Assembly (NCBI RefSeq): GCF_902506575.1
Contig: NZ_LR732544.1
Span: 3,224,955 to 3,271,187, forward strand
Direction of reading: 5' to 3'
Length of the DNA: 46,233 bases
DNA from: Streptomyces mexicanus
Lineage (GTDB): Bacteria > Actinomycetota > Actinomycetes > Streptomycetales > Streptomycetaceae
Within the stretch, counting starts at the first letter, position 1, and every line of letters starts with the position of its first letter. Below are positions 27,274 through 39,043 of this stretch, one piece after another. The position numbers and the translations under genes are program-made. Under the pieces are notes generated by a model, which was given only the letters and a program-made list of their open reading frames with translations, had not been told where the DNA came from and did no database searches.

Positions 27274-27326
27274 CGGCTCCGGTGGGGCGAAGAGGAGACT
27301 AGCAGCTGATCATGCCTGGATGCACA

Positions 27327-28334
27327 TCAGGCGGCGGTCGGCACGGCGGCGCTGCGCCCATCGGCGGCGAGGTCGCCCGTGGTCCCGGTACGGACGGCGC
27401 GGCCGCCGAGGACGTAGACGTAGGCGAGAAACGCCAGTTCGGCGGCGATTCCGATGCCGATACGGGCCCAGGTGGGCAGGTGGGACGGGGTGACGAAGCC
27501 TTCGACGGCGCCGGAGACGAAGAGGACCAGGGCGAGGCCGATGGCCATGCCCACGGCCGCCCGGCCCTCTTCGGCCAGTGCCGTGCGGCGGGTGCGCGGG
27601 CCGGGATCGATCAGGGTCCAGCCCAGGCGCATGCCGGTGCCGGCGGCGACGAAGACCGCGGTCAGTTCGAGCAGGCCGTGCGGGAGAACGAGTCCCAGGA
27701 AGGTGTCGAGCCGGCCGGCGGAGGACATGAGCCCCATGCCCACGCCGAGGTTGAGCATGTTCTCGAACAGGATCCACAGCACCGGCAGGCCCAGGAAGAC
27801 GCCGAGGACCAGGCACATGGCGGCCGCCTGGGCGTTGTTCGTCCACACCTGGGCGGCGAACGCGGCCGCGGGATGGCTGGAGTAGTAGGTCTCGTACTCG
27901 CCGCCGGGGCGGGTGAGCTGCCGTAGCTCGTCGGGGGCCGCGATCGCGGCCTGTACTTCCGGATGCGTGCCGATCCACCATCCCAGGACAGCGGCGACGA
28001 CGGTGGAGACGACGGCCGTGGGTACCCACCAGTGGCGGGCCCGGTAGACCGCGGCCGGGAAGCCCTCCAAGAGGAAACGGGTGACGTCGCGCCATGAGGC
28101 ACGGCGGGTGCCGGTGACGGCGTTGCGGGCACGGGCCACGAGCTGGCTGAGCCGACCGGTCAGCCGGGGGTCGGGGGCACTGGACTGGATCAGGGAGAGG
28201 TGGGTGGCCGCGCGTTGGTAGAGGGTGACGAGTTCGTCGGCCTCCGTGCCGGTCAGGCTGCGCCGGCGGCGGAGCAGGTCGTCGAGGCGGTCCCACTCGG
28301 CGCGGTGGGCGGAGACGAAGACGTCCGGGTCCAT
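27327..28334 (-). CDS. Stage II sporulation protein M-like membrane protein
   Basis: The 335-residue protein begins MDPDVFVSAHRAEWDRLDDLL, a signature of the actinobacterial SpoIIM-like family. It has a ~110-residue N-terminal helical part and about five to six transmembrane segments, with the conserved ENMLNLGVGM and GLVLPHGLLELTAVF motifs. In Bacillus SpoIIM is part of the peptidoglycan-degrading engulfment machine; in Actinobacteria its role is unknown. It is divergent from the RDD gene (131-bp gap). Its downstream side is the orphan rRNA leader. Confidence 0.88.
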   Translation of the reverse strand: MDPDVFVSAHRAEWDRLDDLLRRRRSLTGTEADELVTLYQRAATHLSLIQSSAPDPRLTGRLSQLVARARNAVTGTRRASWRDVTRFLLEGFPAAVYRARHWWVPTAVVSTVVAAVLGWWIGTHPEVQAAIAAPDELRQLTRPGGEYETYYSSHPAAAFAAQVWTNNAQAAAMCLVLGVFLGLPVLWILFENMLNLGVGMGLMSSAGRLDTFLGLVLPHGLLELTAVFVAAGTGMRLGWTLIDPGPRTRRTALAEEGRAAVGMAIGLALVLFVSGAVEGFVTPSHLPTWARIGIGIAAELAFLAYVYVLGGRAVRTGTTGDLAADGRSAAVPTAA

Positions 28335-28465
28335 CGTGTCTGCCTGCTCCTCGGCTGGTTGTTCGACTCTCCGGCGGATGTGTCAGGTTGTCGTACTACG
28401 GCGGGACTGCCCTCAGCTTGGCAGACTGGCCGTTCTCGGGGCAGGCCAGGGGAAGGACGGCGGGC

Positions 28466-29506
28466 GTGAGCGAGCTGGTGACGGGTGAGGCGGTGGCGCT
28501 CGAACTGCGCCCCGCGAGGCTGCCCAGCAGGGCGCTGGCCGTGGTGCTGGACCTCGCCGTGGCGGTGGCGGCCTATGTCGTGGTGACCCTTGCGCTCGTG
28601 GTGGCAACGGCCTCGCTGGACGAGGCGGCACGGGTCGCGGTGTCGATCGCGACATTCCTGCTCGTGCTGGTGGGCGGTCCTATCGCGGTGGAGACGCTGA
28701 GCCACGGGCGGTCTCTGGGGAAGCTGGCGTGCGGGCTGCGGGTGGTCAGGGACGACGGCGGTCCGATCCGGTTCCGGCACGCACTGGTGCGCGGAGCGAT
28801 CGGCGTCGTGGAGATCCTGATGACCTTCGGAGTCGTCGCGTGCATCGCCTCCCTGGTGTCCGCGCGGGGGCGCCGGCTGGGTGACGTCTTCGCGGGGACC
28901 CTCGTCGTACGGGAGCGGGTGGCGGCCGGGCAGGCCGCTTTCGCGCCTCCGCCGCCGCCCTGGCTGGCCGGGCGGTTCTCCGCTCTGGACCTGTCGGCGG
29001 TGCCGGACGGGCTGTGGCTGGCGGTGCGGCAGTACCTGACGCGGATGGGGCAACTGGATCCGCAGGTCGGGTGGGGCATGGCCCAGCGGCTGGCCGACGA
29101 TCTCGCGGCCCGCACCGGGGCTCCGGTCCCGCCGGAGACCCCGCCCGCCCTGTACCTGGCGGCGGTGCTGCAGGAGCGGCAGGCCCGTGAGGCCCGGCGG
29201 GCGTTCGGCAGTGGTGCGCCGGCGGGCGCGCCGACTGCGCAGGCCGGTGGCGCGGTGCGGGCGCCGGGTGGCGTACCTGCGGCGCCGGCGGTTCCGGCCT
29301 CGGCGCCTCCGGGCGCTGAGACGTCCGCGATCAGCACGCCTTCCGTTTCCGCCTCCCCCACACCAACACCTCCCGTTTCCGCCTCTCAGGCCCCCGCGTC
29401 TCCCGTTTCCGGTACGTCGGCTCCTTCGGCCGCCGGTTCCCCGGCTTCGGCGGGTGACGCTTCCCGGACCGAGCGGCCTGCCACCGGCTTCGTGCCGCCT
29501 GCCTAG
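28466..29506 (+). CDS. RDD family membrane protein
   Basis: The ~346-residue product has an RDD domain in its first half, with RALAVVLDLAVAVAAYV forming the first membrane segment, two further hydrophobic segments and the conserved stretches SLGKLACGLRVVRDDGG and GRRLGDVFAGTLVVRER. A soluble part and a ~100-residue Ala/Pro/Ser-rich C-terminal tail follow. RDD proteins are poorly characterised; some act in Na+ transport. I chose the GTG at 28466 (VSELVTGEAVAL), preceded by AAGGA, because it places the start near the domain; the frame also has an ATG at 28388. Confidence 0.85.
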   Translation: MSELVTGEAVALELRPARLPSRALAVVLDLAVAVAAYVVVTLALVVATASLDEAARVAVSIATFLLVLVGGPIAVETLSHGRSLGKLACGLRVVRDDGGPIRFRHALVRGAIGVVEILMTFGVVACIASLVSARGRRLGDVFAGTLVVRERVAAGQAAFAPPPPPWLAGRFSALDLSAVPDGLWLAVRQYLTRMGQLDPQVGWGMAQRLADDLAARTGAPVPPETPPALYLAAVLQERQAREARRAFGSGAPAGAPTAQAGGAVRAPGGVPAAPAVPASAPPGAETSAISTPSVSASPTPTPPVSASQAPASPVSGTSAPSAAGSPASAGDASRTERPATGFVPPA

Positions 29507-29612
29507 CCGCCGGCCGCCGCTCGTGGCCTGTTTTGACCGTCGTTCGCCGCTACCGCTCCCCGCTCACTGCTCACTCGGCTCGCCGGTCGTGCTCCTGCCG
29601 GGCCGGGCCGGG

Positions 29613-30230
29613 TCACGGGGCGACGGCGGAGGGCGGTGACTCGAGGTGCTCCAGCTCGATGCCGGGGGCGGCCAGGACGACGTCGCCGGCGAGGTGAACG
29701 GTGTGCCGTTCGCCCGTGTCCAGGGCTGTGACCTGGTATTCGTCCACGGTCAGAGGGCCGTTGTCAGTGGCGTGTGCTTCTCTTTTCACCAGGGCCCAGG
29801 ACTGGTCCACAGTGCGGGGGGCGAGGACCGGTTCCGTGAAGGTGACGAGGCGTACGCGGGTCGCGGAGGCCGAGGGGGTGAGGCGCAGGAGAAGCGCGGT
29901 GGCGACGAGGAAAGCGGGGGAGGTGCCGGTGAAGGCGTGGGCGCGCACATTGCCTTCGGTGGCATGGAGGCCGGTGGGGTCGGTACGGACCCACGTGACG
30001 CCGTCGAGCGCGGCGCCACGCACCTGCCAGCTTCCCGCGTGCAGTTCGAGGCGGAGCGGGCGGCCGAGCTGATCGAGGGTGAGGTCGACGGAGCCGCGGT
30101 GGTCGCCTGCCGGGGTGGTCACCTGGGAGACGTAGCGCCAGCCGGAGGGTCCGGGGGCGCACTGGAAGTGTTCTTCGCCGAGGGGGGTGTGATCGTGCGG
30201 ATCGTGGAGCGAATAGCGGCCGCGGGGCAT
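29613..30230 (-). CDS. Conserved hypothetical protein
   Basis: The 205-residue protein has no signal peptide or membrane helix and appears rich in beta-strands. It has a HDPHDHTPLGEEHF motif near the start and repeated short hydrophobic strands, as in lipid-binding beta-barrel folds. I do not recognise a named family. It lies downstream of ahcY on the same strand beyond a strong terminator and converges with the RDD gene. A functional link to ahcY is not supported by the sequence. Confidence 0.65.
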   Translation of the reverse strand: MPRGRYSLHDPHDHTPLGEEHFQCAPGPSGWRYVSQVTTPAGDHRGSVDLTLDQLGRPLRLELHAGSWQVRGAALDGVTWVRTDPTGLHATEGNVRAHAFTGTSPAFLVATALLLRLTPSASATRVRLVTFTEPVLAPRTVDQSWALVKREAHATDNGPLTVDEYQVTALDTGERHTVHLAGDVVLAAPGIELEHLESPPSAVAP

Positions 30231-30278
30231 GGGGTTCCTGGGGTCTGACGGGTCCGTCCGGGTAAATCCGGGGAACGG

Positions 30279-30313
30279 GGCAGGCCCCCGCCACGGGGGT
30301 GCGGGGGCCTGCC
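30279..30313 (-). terminator. Hairpin terminator after ahcY
   Basis: A 13-bp perfect stem (30279-30291 with 30301-30313, left arm ending CAGGCCCCCGC) encloses a 9-base loop. It lies 44 bp past the ahcY stop codon on the minus strand and separates ahcY from the hypothetical gene. Confidence 0.8.
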
Positions 30314-30356
30314 TCGAAGAACCGGGAGGCGTCGCGGGGTGCGACGCGGTGGCCGG

Positions 30357-33317
<2,961 letters not shown>

Positions 33318-33402
33318 TCAGGTCGGTGCTGAACGCGGGAGCGGAACGCCGGGGCGGAACGTCAGGTCGGTGCGCACGTCGAGGCGGTGCGGATCGGCGC
33401 GT

Positions 33403-33422
33403 CCCCCGCCCGGGGGCGGGGA
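33403..33422 (-). terminator. Short GC hairpin after manA
   Basis: A compact CCCCGCC/GGCGGGG-type hairpin lies 14 bp beyond the manA stop codon on the minus strand. The loop is very small. It is the best terminator candidate in the 281-bp gap to the CDF gene. Confidence 0.4.
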
Positions 33423-33435
33423 GAGCCGCAGCGGG

Positions 33436-34587
33436 TCACACGACGACCGTGGCCCGGAAGACCGTGCCCGCTCCGGACACCTCGGCCTTCTCGCCCGCCG
33501 GCACGAACACGGACTGCCCGGGGGTGAGCCGGTGCTCGCCCGCCTGCACGGCACCGGCCGTGCAGAGCAGGATCTGCGGGGTGGTGAGGGTGAGGTCGCG
33601 CGCGGCGGCGCCTTCGGGCAGGACGTAGCGGGAGAGGCGGAACTCGTCGATGGGGGTCTCGTAGACCTCCTCGCCGTCCGGGCCGGCCTCGGGGCGCAGC
33701 ACGCCGGGGTCGGCGGCCTCGAAGCGGACGACGCGCAGCAGCTCGGGCACGTCGACGTGCTTGGGGGTCAGGCCGCAGCGCAGCACGTTGTCGGAGTTGG
33801 CCATGATCTCCACGCCCAGGCCGCTGAGGTAGGCGTGCGGGATGCCGGCGCCGAGGAAGAGGGCTTCGCCGGGCTGCAGCCGGACGTGGTTGAGCAACAT
33901 CGCGGCGAGGACGCCGGGGTCGCCCGGGTAGTGGCGGGCGATGCCGGCGTAGGGGGCGGGGGCGCCGCCGAGGCGGGCGCCGGCGGCCGCGGCCTCGGTG
34001 ACCGTGTGCGCGATCTCCTCGCGGTCGGCGGTGAGGACGGCGGGGAGGACCTCGCGCAGGGCCGCTTCCTCGGGGTGGGCGCGCAGCAGGTCGACGTAGG
34101 GCTTGAGGGAGTCCACGTCGAGGGCGGCGAGCAGGTCGGCGGCCTCGGCCGGCGCGCGGAAGCCGCACAGGCCGTCGAACTCGGTGAGCGCGCAGATCAG
34201 TTCGGGCTTGTGGTTGGCGTCCTTGTAGTTGCGGTGCGGCGCGTCGACGGGGACGCCGCGGCGCTCCTCGTCGGTGTAGCCCTCCTGGGCCTGCTTCAGG
34301 TCGGGGTGGACCTGGAGGGAGAGGGGGGCGCCGGCCGCGAGGATCTTGAGCAGGAAGGGCAGGCGGGGGCCGAACTTCGCGACCGTCTCGGGGCCGAGGT
34401 CGCGCCGCGGGTCGGTCTCGATGACCTCGACGAGGGTGCCGCGCGCGGTGCGCGAGGGCGCCCCGGGGTGGGCGCCCATCCACATCTCCGCCTGCGGCTC
34501 GCCGCTGGGCTCGACGCCGAGCAGGTGCGGGATGGCGGTGGTGGAGCCCCAGGCGTAGGGGCGGATGGTGTTGTCGAGGCGGTCCAT
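33436..34587 (-). CDS. manA: Mannose-6-phosphate isomerase, class I
   Basis: The 383-residue enzyme interconverts fructose-6-phosphate and mannose-6-phosphate, feeding GDP-mannose for glycan and glycoprotein synthesis. The type I phosphomannose isomerase fold is shown by YAWGS near the N-terminus, the zinc ligands in LQVHPD and ANHKPELICAL, and GAGIPHAYLSGLGVEIMANSDNVLR. It is the last gene of the manB - Trm112-like - SIS - manA set on the minus strand. The ATG at 34587 is preceded by AGAAAG seven bases upstream. A 23-bp tandem repeat starts only 15 bp before the start codon. Confidence 0.96.
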   Translation of the reverse strand: MDRLDNTIRPYAWGSTTAIPHLLGVEPSGEPQAEMWMGAHPGAPSRTARGTLVEVIETDPRRDLGPETVAKFGPRLPFLLKILAAGAPLSLQVHPDLKQAQEGYTDEERRGVPVDAPHRNYKDANHKPELICALTEFDGLCGFRAPAEAADLLAALDVDSLKPYVDLLRAHPEEAALREVLPAVLTADREEIAHTVTEAAAAGARLGGAPAPYAGIARHYPGDPGVLAAMLLNHVRLQPGEALFLGAGIPHAYLSGLGVEIMANSDNVLRCGLTPKHVDVPELLRVVRFEAADPGVLRPEAGPDGEEVYETPIDEFRLSRYVLPEGAAARDLTLTTPQILLCTAGAVQAGEHRLTPGQSVFVPAGEKAEVSGAGTVFRATVVV

Positions 34588-34602
34588 GTGCTTCTTTCTG
34601 CC

Positions 34603-34683
34603 GTGTCCGTCGCGTGTGTCCGCAGGTGTCCGTCGCGTGTGTCCGCAGGTGTCCGTCGCGTGTGTCCGCAGGTGTCCGTCGCG
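34603..34683. repeat. 23-bp tandem repeat, 3.5 perfect copies, upstream of manA
   Basis: Three identical 23-bp units (34603-34625, 34626-34648, 34649-34671; unit begins GTGTCCGTCGCG) are followed by a 12-bp partial copy. The array nearly fills the 118-bp gap between the SIS gene and manA, so it lies in the mRNA just before the manA ribosome site. Perfect identity suggests recent expansion. Confidence 0.97.
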
Positions 34684-34705
34684 AGGTGTCCGGTGCGGGT
34701 TCAGG

Positions 34706-35833
34706 TCACCGGGTGGAGGCGAGCGCCAGGTAGACGGCGGCGAAATCCGTGGTGGCGATCAGCTCCGCGAGGGTCTCGATCTCGCCGCCGGGCTGCGGTT
34801 CCAGTTCGCTGATCGGCGTGTCGTGGCTGAGGGCCAGGTCGCGGGCGGCGGGGGCGGCGGTGAGGCCGCCGAGCGGGCGGTCGCGGAGCAGCACCACGCG
34901 CGCGTGCAGGGCGGGCGGCTCCTCGACGCGGTCGCGGAAGAAGTCGTCCGGGTCGGCGCTGGCGGCCAGCGGGCCGGCGAGCAGGGCGCTGTGCGCGGCC
35001 AGTGCCTCGGGCAGTTCGGCCACGACCGCGGGGATGCCGGAGAGTTCGGCGAGCCCGGCGGCGAACCGGCGGCCCGCGGGACCCGCCGAGGTGCCCTCGG
35101 TCCAGACGATCGGCAGCGCGTCGGCGAGTTCGGCGGCGAGGGTCTTGGCCGGGTTGCTGTAGGTGGCGATGGCGGGTCCGCAGCGCTCGGCGACCTGGTC
35201 CAGCCGGTCGGCGACGGCCTGCAGGGCGTCGGGCGGGGCGGTGAGCAGACCGACCCGGTCCAGCACCGCGAGCAGCGGGGTGAGCAACGCCCACAGCACG
35301 CCCGGGGCCGATCCGGCGAGGGGTTCTTCCTGGTCGTAGGGGGCCGTGGCCATGGGGACGAACAGGCCGTGCGCGGCCTCGACGGCGTCGGCGAGGGGGC
35401 TGTGGGCGGGGGCGACGGCGACGACCGTGCAGCCGCGCCGGTAGGCCTGGTCGGTGAGCAGGCTCAGGCTCGGCTCCGTGCCGTCGGGGGTGGCGATGAG
35501 CAGCAGGTCGACGGAGCCGACCCAGCCGGGCAGTTCCCAGCGCAGCGCGCCGGCGGCGGAGGCGACGCCGGTGGGTGCGAGCCGGGTGACCGGGCTGCCG
35601 GCGCCGGCGAGGGTGCCGAGCAGGTCGGCGGCGTGGGTGGCGGCGGCGCCGGGACCGGCGATCAGGACCGCGCGGGGGCGGCCGTCGGGTTTCAGCTCGC
35701 CGACACCGGCCTCGGCGGCGTGCCGGGCGGCGGTGCGGACGCGGGCACCGGCCTCGGCGGCGCCGCGGAGCAGTCCGCGGCGGTCGGCCTCGGCGAGCGC
35801 CTCCGGGGCGTCGAGCAGCGATTCGTCGAGCAT
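34706..35833 (-). CDS. SIS domain phosphosugar isomerase-like protein
   Basis: The 375-residue protein has two SIS-type sugar-phosphate-binding halves (AVLIAGPGAAATHAADLLG, VDLLLIATPDGTEPSL, AIATYSNPAKTLAAELADALPIVW) and resembles the bifunctional phosphoglucose/phosphomannose isomerase family. The conserved position between manB and manA in Actinobacteria supports a role in mannose-phosphate metabolism, but activity has not been shown to my knowledge. The ATG at 35833 follows GGAGG nine bases upstream. It is probably co-transcribed with manA. Confidence 0.85.
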   Translation of the reverse strand: MLDESLLDAPEALAEADRRGLLRGAAEAGARVRTAARHAAEAGVGELKPDGRPRAVLIAGPGAAATHAADLLGTLAGAGSPVTRLAPTGVASAAGALRWELPGWVGSVDLLLIATPDGTEPSLSLLTDQAYRRGCTVVAVAPAHSPLADAVEAAHGLFVPMATAPYDQEEPLAGSAPGVLWALLTPLLAVLDRVGLLTAPPDALQAVADRLDQVAERCGPAIATYSNPAKTLAAELADALPIVWTEGTSAGPAGRRFAAGLAELSGIPAVVAELPEALAAHSALLAGPLAASADPDDFFRDRVEEPPALHARVVLLRDRPLGGLTAAPAARDLALSHDTPISELEPQPGGEIETLAELIATTDFAAVYLALASTR

Positions 35834-36046
35834 GGGCGGCAGCCTCCGATCGGGGCTCCGAGCGCCGGGGCGCCGGACGTCGGGTCGTCGGGACGTCAGG
35901 TCGTCAGGTCGTCGGTCGGTGCGGGGCGACGGGACGGGTGGGCCGGGGCGTCGCGTCCGCGGTCACGGCGCTGTCATGGCGTGTCATGGCGGCTGCCATG
36001 GCGAGTCCCCCGTGCGCCGACTCCCCCGACATACCTGGTTCCCGGT

Positions 36047-36217
36047 TCACGCGGGGCGGCGGGCCTCGTCGACGAGCAGGACGGGGATGCCGTCGCGGAC
36101 GGGGTAGGCCAGTCCGCAGTCCTGGCCGGTGCAGATCAGCTCGTCGTCCTGCTCCTTGAGGGGAGCGTGGCAGGCGGGGCAGGCGAGGATCTCCAGAAGG
36201 CCGGCTTCCAGCGGCAT
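36047..36217 (-). CDS. Trm112-like zinc-ribbon protein
   Basis: The 56-residue protein (starts [20 protein letters not shown]) has the CPAC and C-x4-C cysteine pairs and the [17 protein letters not shown] motif of the Trm112/UPF0434 family. Trm112 proteins activate partner methyltransferases in eukaryotes and archaea; bacterial members are small and uncharacterised. The start is preceded by GAAGGGA. It lies between manB (94 bp upstream) and the SIS gene on the same strand, a position conserved in Streptomyces. Confidence 0.9.
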   Translation of the reverse strand: MPLEAGLLEILACPACHAPLKEQDDELICTGQDCGLAYPVRDGIPVLLVDEARRPA

Positions 36218-36311
36218 GAGGGGTTTCCCTTCGGGGCGTCGAGGGTGGGTCGGGGTCGTACGGACGTGCCTGGTCAGGTTACCGCCGGTGGGGGCGCGGT
36301 GCCGGGGCCGG

Positions 36312-37676
36312 TCAGGCCCGGATGACGGCCAGCGCCTCGTCGCGGATCTTCGTCATCGTCGCCTCGTCGCGGGCCTCGGCGTTCAGGCGCAGCAGCGGCT
36401 CGGTGTTGGAGGGGCGGACGTTGAACCACCAGTCGGCGGCGGTGACGGTCAGGCCGTCGAGTTCGTCCAGGCGCACGTCGTCGCGGCCGGTGTAGGCGGC
36501 CCGGAGCGCGGCGAGGCGGGCGTGCTGGTCGGCGACCGTGGAGTTGATCTCGCCGGAGCCGACGTAGCGGTCGTACTGGGCCACCAGGGCCGACAGCGGT
36601 CCGTCCTGGCCGCCGAGGGCGGCGAGGACGTGCAGGGCGGCCAGCATGCCCGTGTCGGCGTTCCAGAAGTCCTTGAAGTAGTAGTGCGCGGAGTGTTCGC
36701 CGCCGAAGATCGCGCCGGTGCGGGCCATCTCGGCCTTGATGAAGGAGTGGCCCACGCGGGTGCGCACGGGGGTGCCGCCGTTCTCCCTGACCACCTCCGG
36801 GACGGACCAGGAGGTGATGAGGTTGTGGATGATCACGCCCTGGCCGCCGTGGCGCGCCAGTTCGCGGGCGGCGACCAGGGCGGTGATCGCGGACGGGGAG
36901 ACGGGCTCGCCGCGCTCGTCGACGACGAAGCAGCGGTCGGCGTCGCCGTCGAAGGCGAGGCCGAGGTCGGCGCCCTCGGCGCGGACGCGCTGCTGCAGGT
37001 CGACGAGGTTGGCCGGGTCCAGCGGGTTGGCCTCGTGGTTCGGGAAGGTGCCGTCCAGTTCGAAGTACATCGGGACGAGGTCGACGGGCAGGCCGGCCAG
37101 GACGGTGGGCACGGTGTGGCCGCCCATGCCGTTGCCCGCGTCGACGACGACCTTCAGCGGGCGGATGGAGGTCACGTCGACCAGGGAGCGCAGATGGGCC
37201 GCGTACTCCTGCAACGTCTCGCGCCGGGTGAGGGTTCCCTCGCGGCCGGCCGGTTCGGGGGCGCCGGTCTCGCGCCAGCGTTCGACCAGGGCGCGGATCT
37301 CGGCGAGGCCGGTGTCCTGGCCGACGGGGGCCGCGCCCGCGCGGCACATCTTGATGCCGTTGTACCGGGCCGGGTTGTGCGAGGCGGTGAACATGGCGCC
37401 CGGCAGGTTCAGTGCGCCCGAGGCGTAGTAGAGCTGGTCCGTCGAGCACAGCCCGATCTCGGTGACGTCCACGCCGTAGCGCGCCGCCCCCCGGGCGAAG
37501 GCGCGGGCCAGACCGGGCGAGGAGGGCCGCATGTCGTGCCCGGTCACGAGGGCGTCGGCACCGGTCACCTGGGCGAAGGCCGCCCCGAACAGCTCGGCCA
37601 GCGACTCGTCCCACTGGTCCGGGACCACCCCGCGCACGTCGTACGCCTTCACGATCTGCGACAGATCAGCAGCCAC
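36312..37676 (-). CDS. manB: Phosphomannomutase/phosphoglucomutase
   Basis: The 454-residue enzyme converts mannose-6-phosphate to mannose-1-phosphate (and likely the glucose pair) through a phosphoserine intermediate. The four family motifs are present: the active-site serine loop TASHNP, the metal loop DGDADR, the sugar-specificity loop [10 protein letters not shown] and the phosphate-binding loop RPSNTEP. I chose the GTG at 37676 because GGAAGGG lies five bases upstream and the protein then starts [16 protein letters not shown], as in relatives; an upstream start at 37709 has no such support. It heads the man gene set. Confidence 0.96.
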   Translation of the reverse strand: MAADLSQIVKAYDVRGVVPDQWDESLAELFGAAFAQVTGADALVTGHDMRPSSPGLARAFARGAARYGVDVTEIGLCSTDQLYYASGALNLPGAMFTASHNPARYNGIKMCRAGAAPVGQDTGLAEIRALVERWRETGAPEPAGREGTLTRRETLQEYAAHLRSLVDVTSIRPLKVVVDAGNGMGGHTVPTVLAGLPVDLVPMYFELDGTFPNHEANPLDPANLVDLQQRVRAEGADLGLAFDGDADRCFVVDERGEPVSPSAITALVAARELARHGGQGVIIHNLITSWSVPEVVRENGGTPVRTRVGHSFIKAEMARTGAIFGGEHSAHYYFKDFWNADTGMLAALHVLAALGGQDGPLSALVAQYDRYVGSGEINSTVADQHARLAALRAAYTGRDDVRLDELDGLTVTAADWWFNVRPSNTEPLLRLNAEARDEATMTKIRDEALAVIRA

Positions 37677-37815
37677 GGCCACCCTTCCGAAGTCCCTGTA
37701 GGTCACCACAAACTACCCGTCCGGGCGGACCGGGACGACGCTTCGGCGGCACGGCATGCGACGACGTGACGTGGGGTGGCTGCTGCGAGGCCGCGTGGGC
37801 GACCGGGCAGTGAAG

Positions 37816-37888
37816 GGCGTGCCTACGGCGAACGGCGTGCCTATGGCGAACGACTTGCCGCCGGTGAACGGCTTTGCCTGCGGTGAAC
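37816..37888. repeat. Imperfect 18-bp tandem repeat, 4 copies, upstream of manB
   Basis: Units at 37816-37833 and 37834-37851 differ at one base (GGCGTGCCTACGGCGAAC type). Two more diverged copies follow to 37888. The array sits in the gap between DUF3499 and manB, in the probable manB promoter region or the 3' flank of the DUF3499 mRNA. Confidence 0.8.
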
Positions 37889-37895
37889 GGTTTTG

Positions 37896-38321
37896 TCAGG
37901 TGTCCGGTGAGCGGAGCACCCGCAGGTGGCCGCGGCGCGCGACCTCCATCGGGTCCGCTCCGCGCGCTCCCCCGCCACCGGCCTGGGCGGCGCGCTCCTG
38001 GGGGCGGGCCGCCTCGCGCACCGCGTTGGCGAGCGCCTCCAGGTCGTCACCGCTGGGGCGGGCGGGCGCCGAACCGTCCAGGAGCCGGACGACCTCCCAG
38101 CCGCGGGGCGCGGTCAGGCGCTCGGAGTGCTCGGCGCACAGGTCGTAGCAGTGGGGCTCGGCGTAGGTGGCGAGCGGGCCGAGGACCGCGGTCGAGTCGG
38201 CGTAGACGTACGTCAGCGTCGCTACGGCGGGACGGCCGCAAGCGGTGCGCGAACAGCGACGTACAGGGCTCACGATGTTGGACGGTACCGCACTCTTGAG
38301 CGGGCCGCGACGACTCTCCAC
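37896..38321 (-). CDS. DUF3499 family protein
   Basis: The 141-residue protein contains the DUF3499 core VRRCSRTACGRPAVATLTYVY and the CYDLCAEHSERL motif, with cysteine pairs that look like a zinc site. The C-terminal ~50 residues are low-complexity. The function is unknown; the gene is conserved next to manB in Actinobacteria. The GTG at 38321 is favoured by GGGG seven bases upstream; an internal GTG 16 codons later (VSPVRRC) would start at the conserved core but lacks a ribosome site. It is divergent from the zincin-like gene. Confidence 0.88.
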   Translation of the reverse strand: MESRRGPLKSAVPSNIVSPVRRCSRTACGRPAVATLTYVYADSTAVLGPLATYAEPHCYDLCAEHSERLTAPRGWEVVRLLDGSAPARPSGDDLEALANAVREAARPQERAAQAGGGGARGADPMEVARRGHLRVLRSPDT

Positions 38322-38578
38322 CAGGTCACCCCACCGTGTCGTGCTGTGAAACGCCCCACACCCCCCTTCCGGCGTGCCCGGCTGACCTGCGCGGACGGCA
38401 TCTGACGAGATCTCGAACAGCTCTTGGCCGGGTCACGAGTGGGTACAAAAACCGTCAATTGCCTTGAGATCGCCGGTCTTGGAGAGATACGGAATCGAGT
38501 CCGAGCTTGGCCGGAATCGGTATCAACCGACCGCTTGCCCGCAGCGCGCGGAGCCGGGCGCACGAGGGCGGTGAGGAC

Positions 38579-38591
38579 TACGCTTCAGCAG
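38579..38591 (+). promoter_or_regulatory. -10 element for a probable leaderless mRNA
   Basis: TACGCT (38579-38584) is followed six bases later by GTG-ATG (38591-38596). The spacing puts the transcription start on the GTG, the usual pattern for leaderless actinobacterial mRNAs, and no Shine-Dalgarno sequence is present. The -35 region is weak. Confidence 0.5.
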
Positions 38592-38593
38592 TG

Positions 38594-39043
38594 ATGGACA
38601 CCCGTGTCCCGCCCCGTGCCGCCGGCCCCGGGCCCCGCCGACGTGATCGCCACGGCCGGGGCATGCGCGGCCCCATCGCACCGCCGCAGGTGCCGCTCGC
38701 CGCGAGCCGCGCCGAGGTGTTCGCGGATCTGGTGCAGGACTCCGTGGACCGTCTGGAGCGGCGGTGGCCGCAGCTGGCCGACATCGACTTCCTGGTGCTG
38801 GACGTACCGCGGCTGGACGGGCCGGACCAGGCGTGGAGCGACGAGCCGGTGCCGCTCGGCGGCACGATGCCCGCCCGCGACGGGCGCCGGGCCCGGGTCG
38901 TCGTCTACCGGCGGCCGGTGGAGATCCGCAGCAAGGGACGCGACGAGCGGGCCGCGCTGGTGCACGAGGTCGTGGTCGAGCAGGTGGCCGAACTGCTCGG
39001 GCTGACACCGGAGACGGTGGATCCCCGGTACGGGGAGGACTGA
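38594..39043 (+). CDS. Zincin-like metallopeptidase family protein, degenerate active site
   Basis: The ~149-residue protein has the fold and length of the bacterial zincin-like family next to whiB (Rv3259-type): VFADLVQDSVDRLERRWPQLADIDFLVLDVP and a C-terminal helix LVHEVVVEQVAELLGLTPETVDPRYGED. The catalytic motif is HEVVVEQ and not HExxH, so the second zinc-binding histidine is missing and peptidase activity is doubtful. The first 30 residues are basic and low-complexity. The start is GTG 38591 or ATG 38594, probably leaderless. Confidence 0.8.
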   Translation: MDTRVPPRAAGPGPRRRDRHGRGMRGPIAPPQVPLAASRAEVFADLVQDSVDRLERRWPQLADIDFLVLDVPRLDGPDQAWSDEPVPLGGTMPARDGRRARVVVYRRPVEIRSKGRDERAALVHEVVVEQVAELLGLTPETVDPRYGED

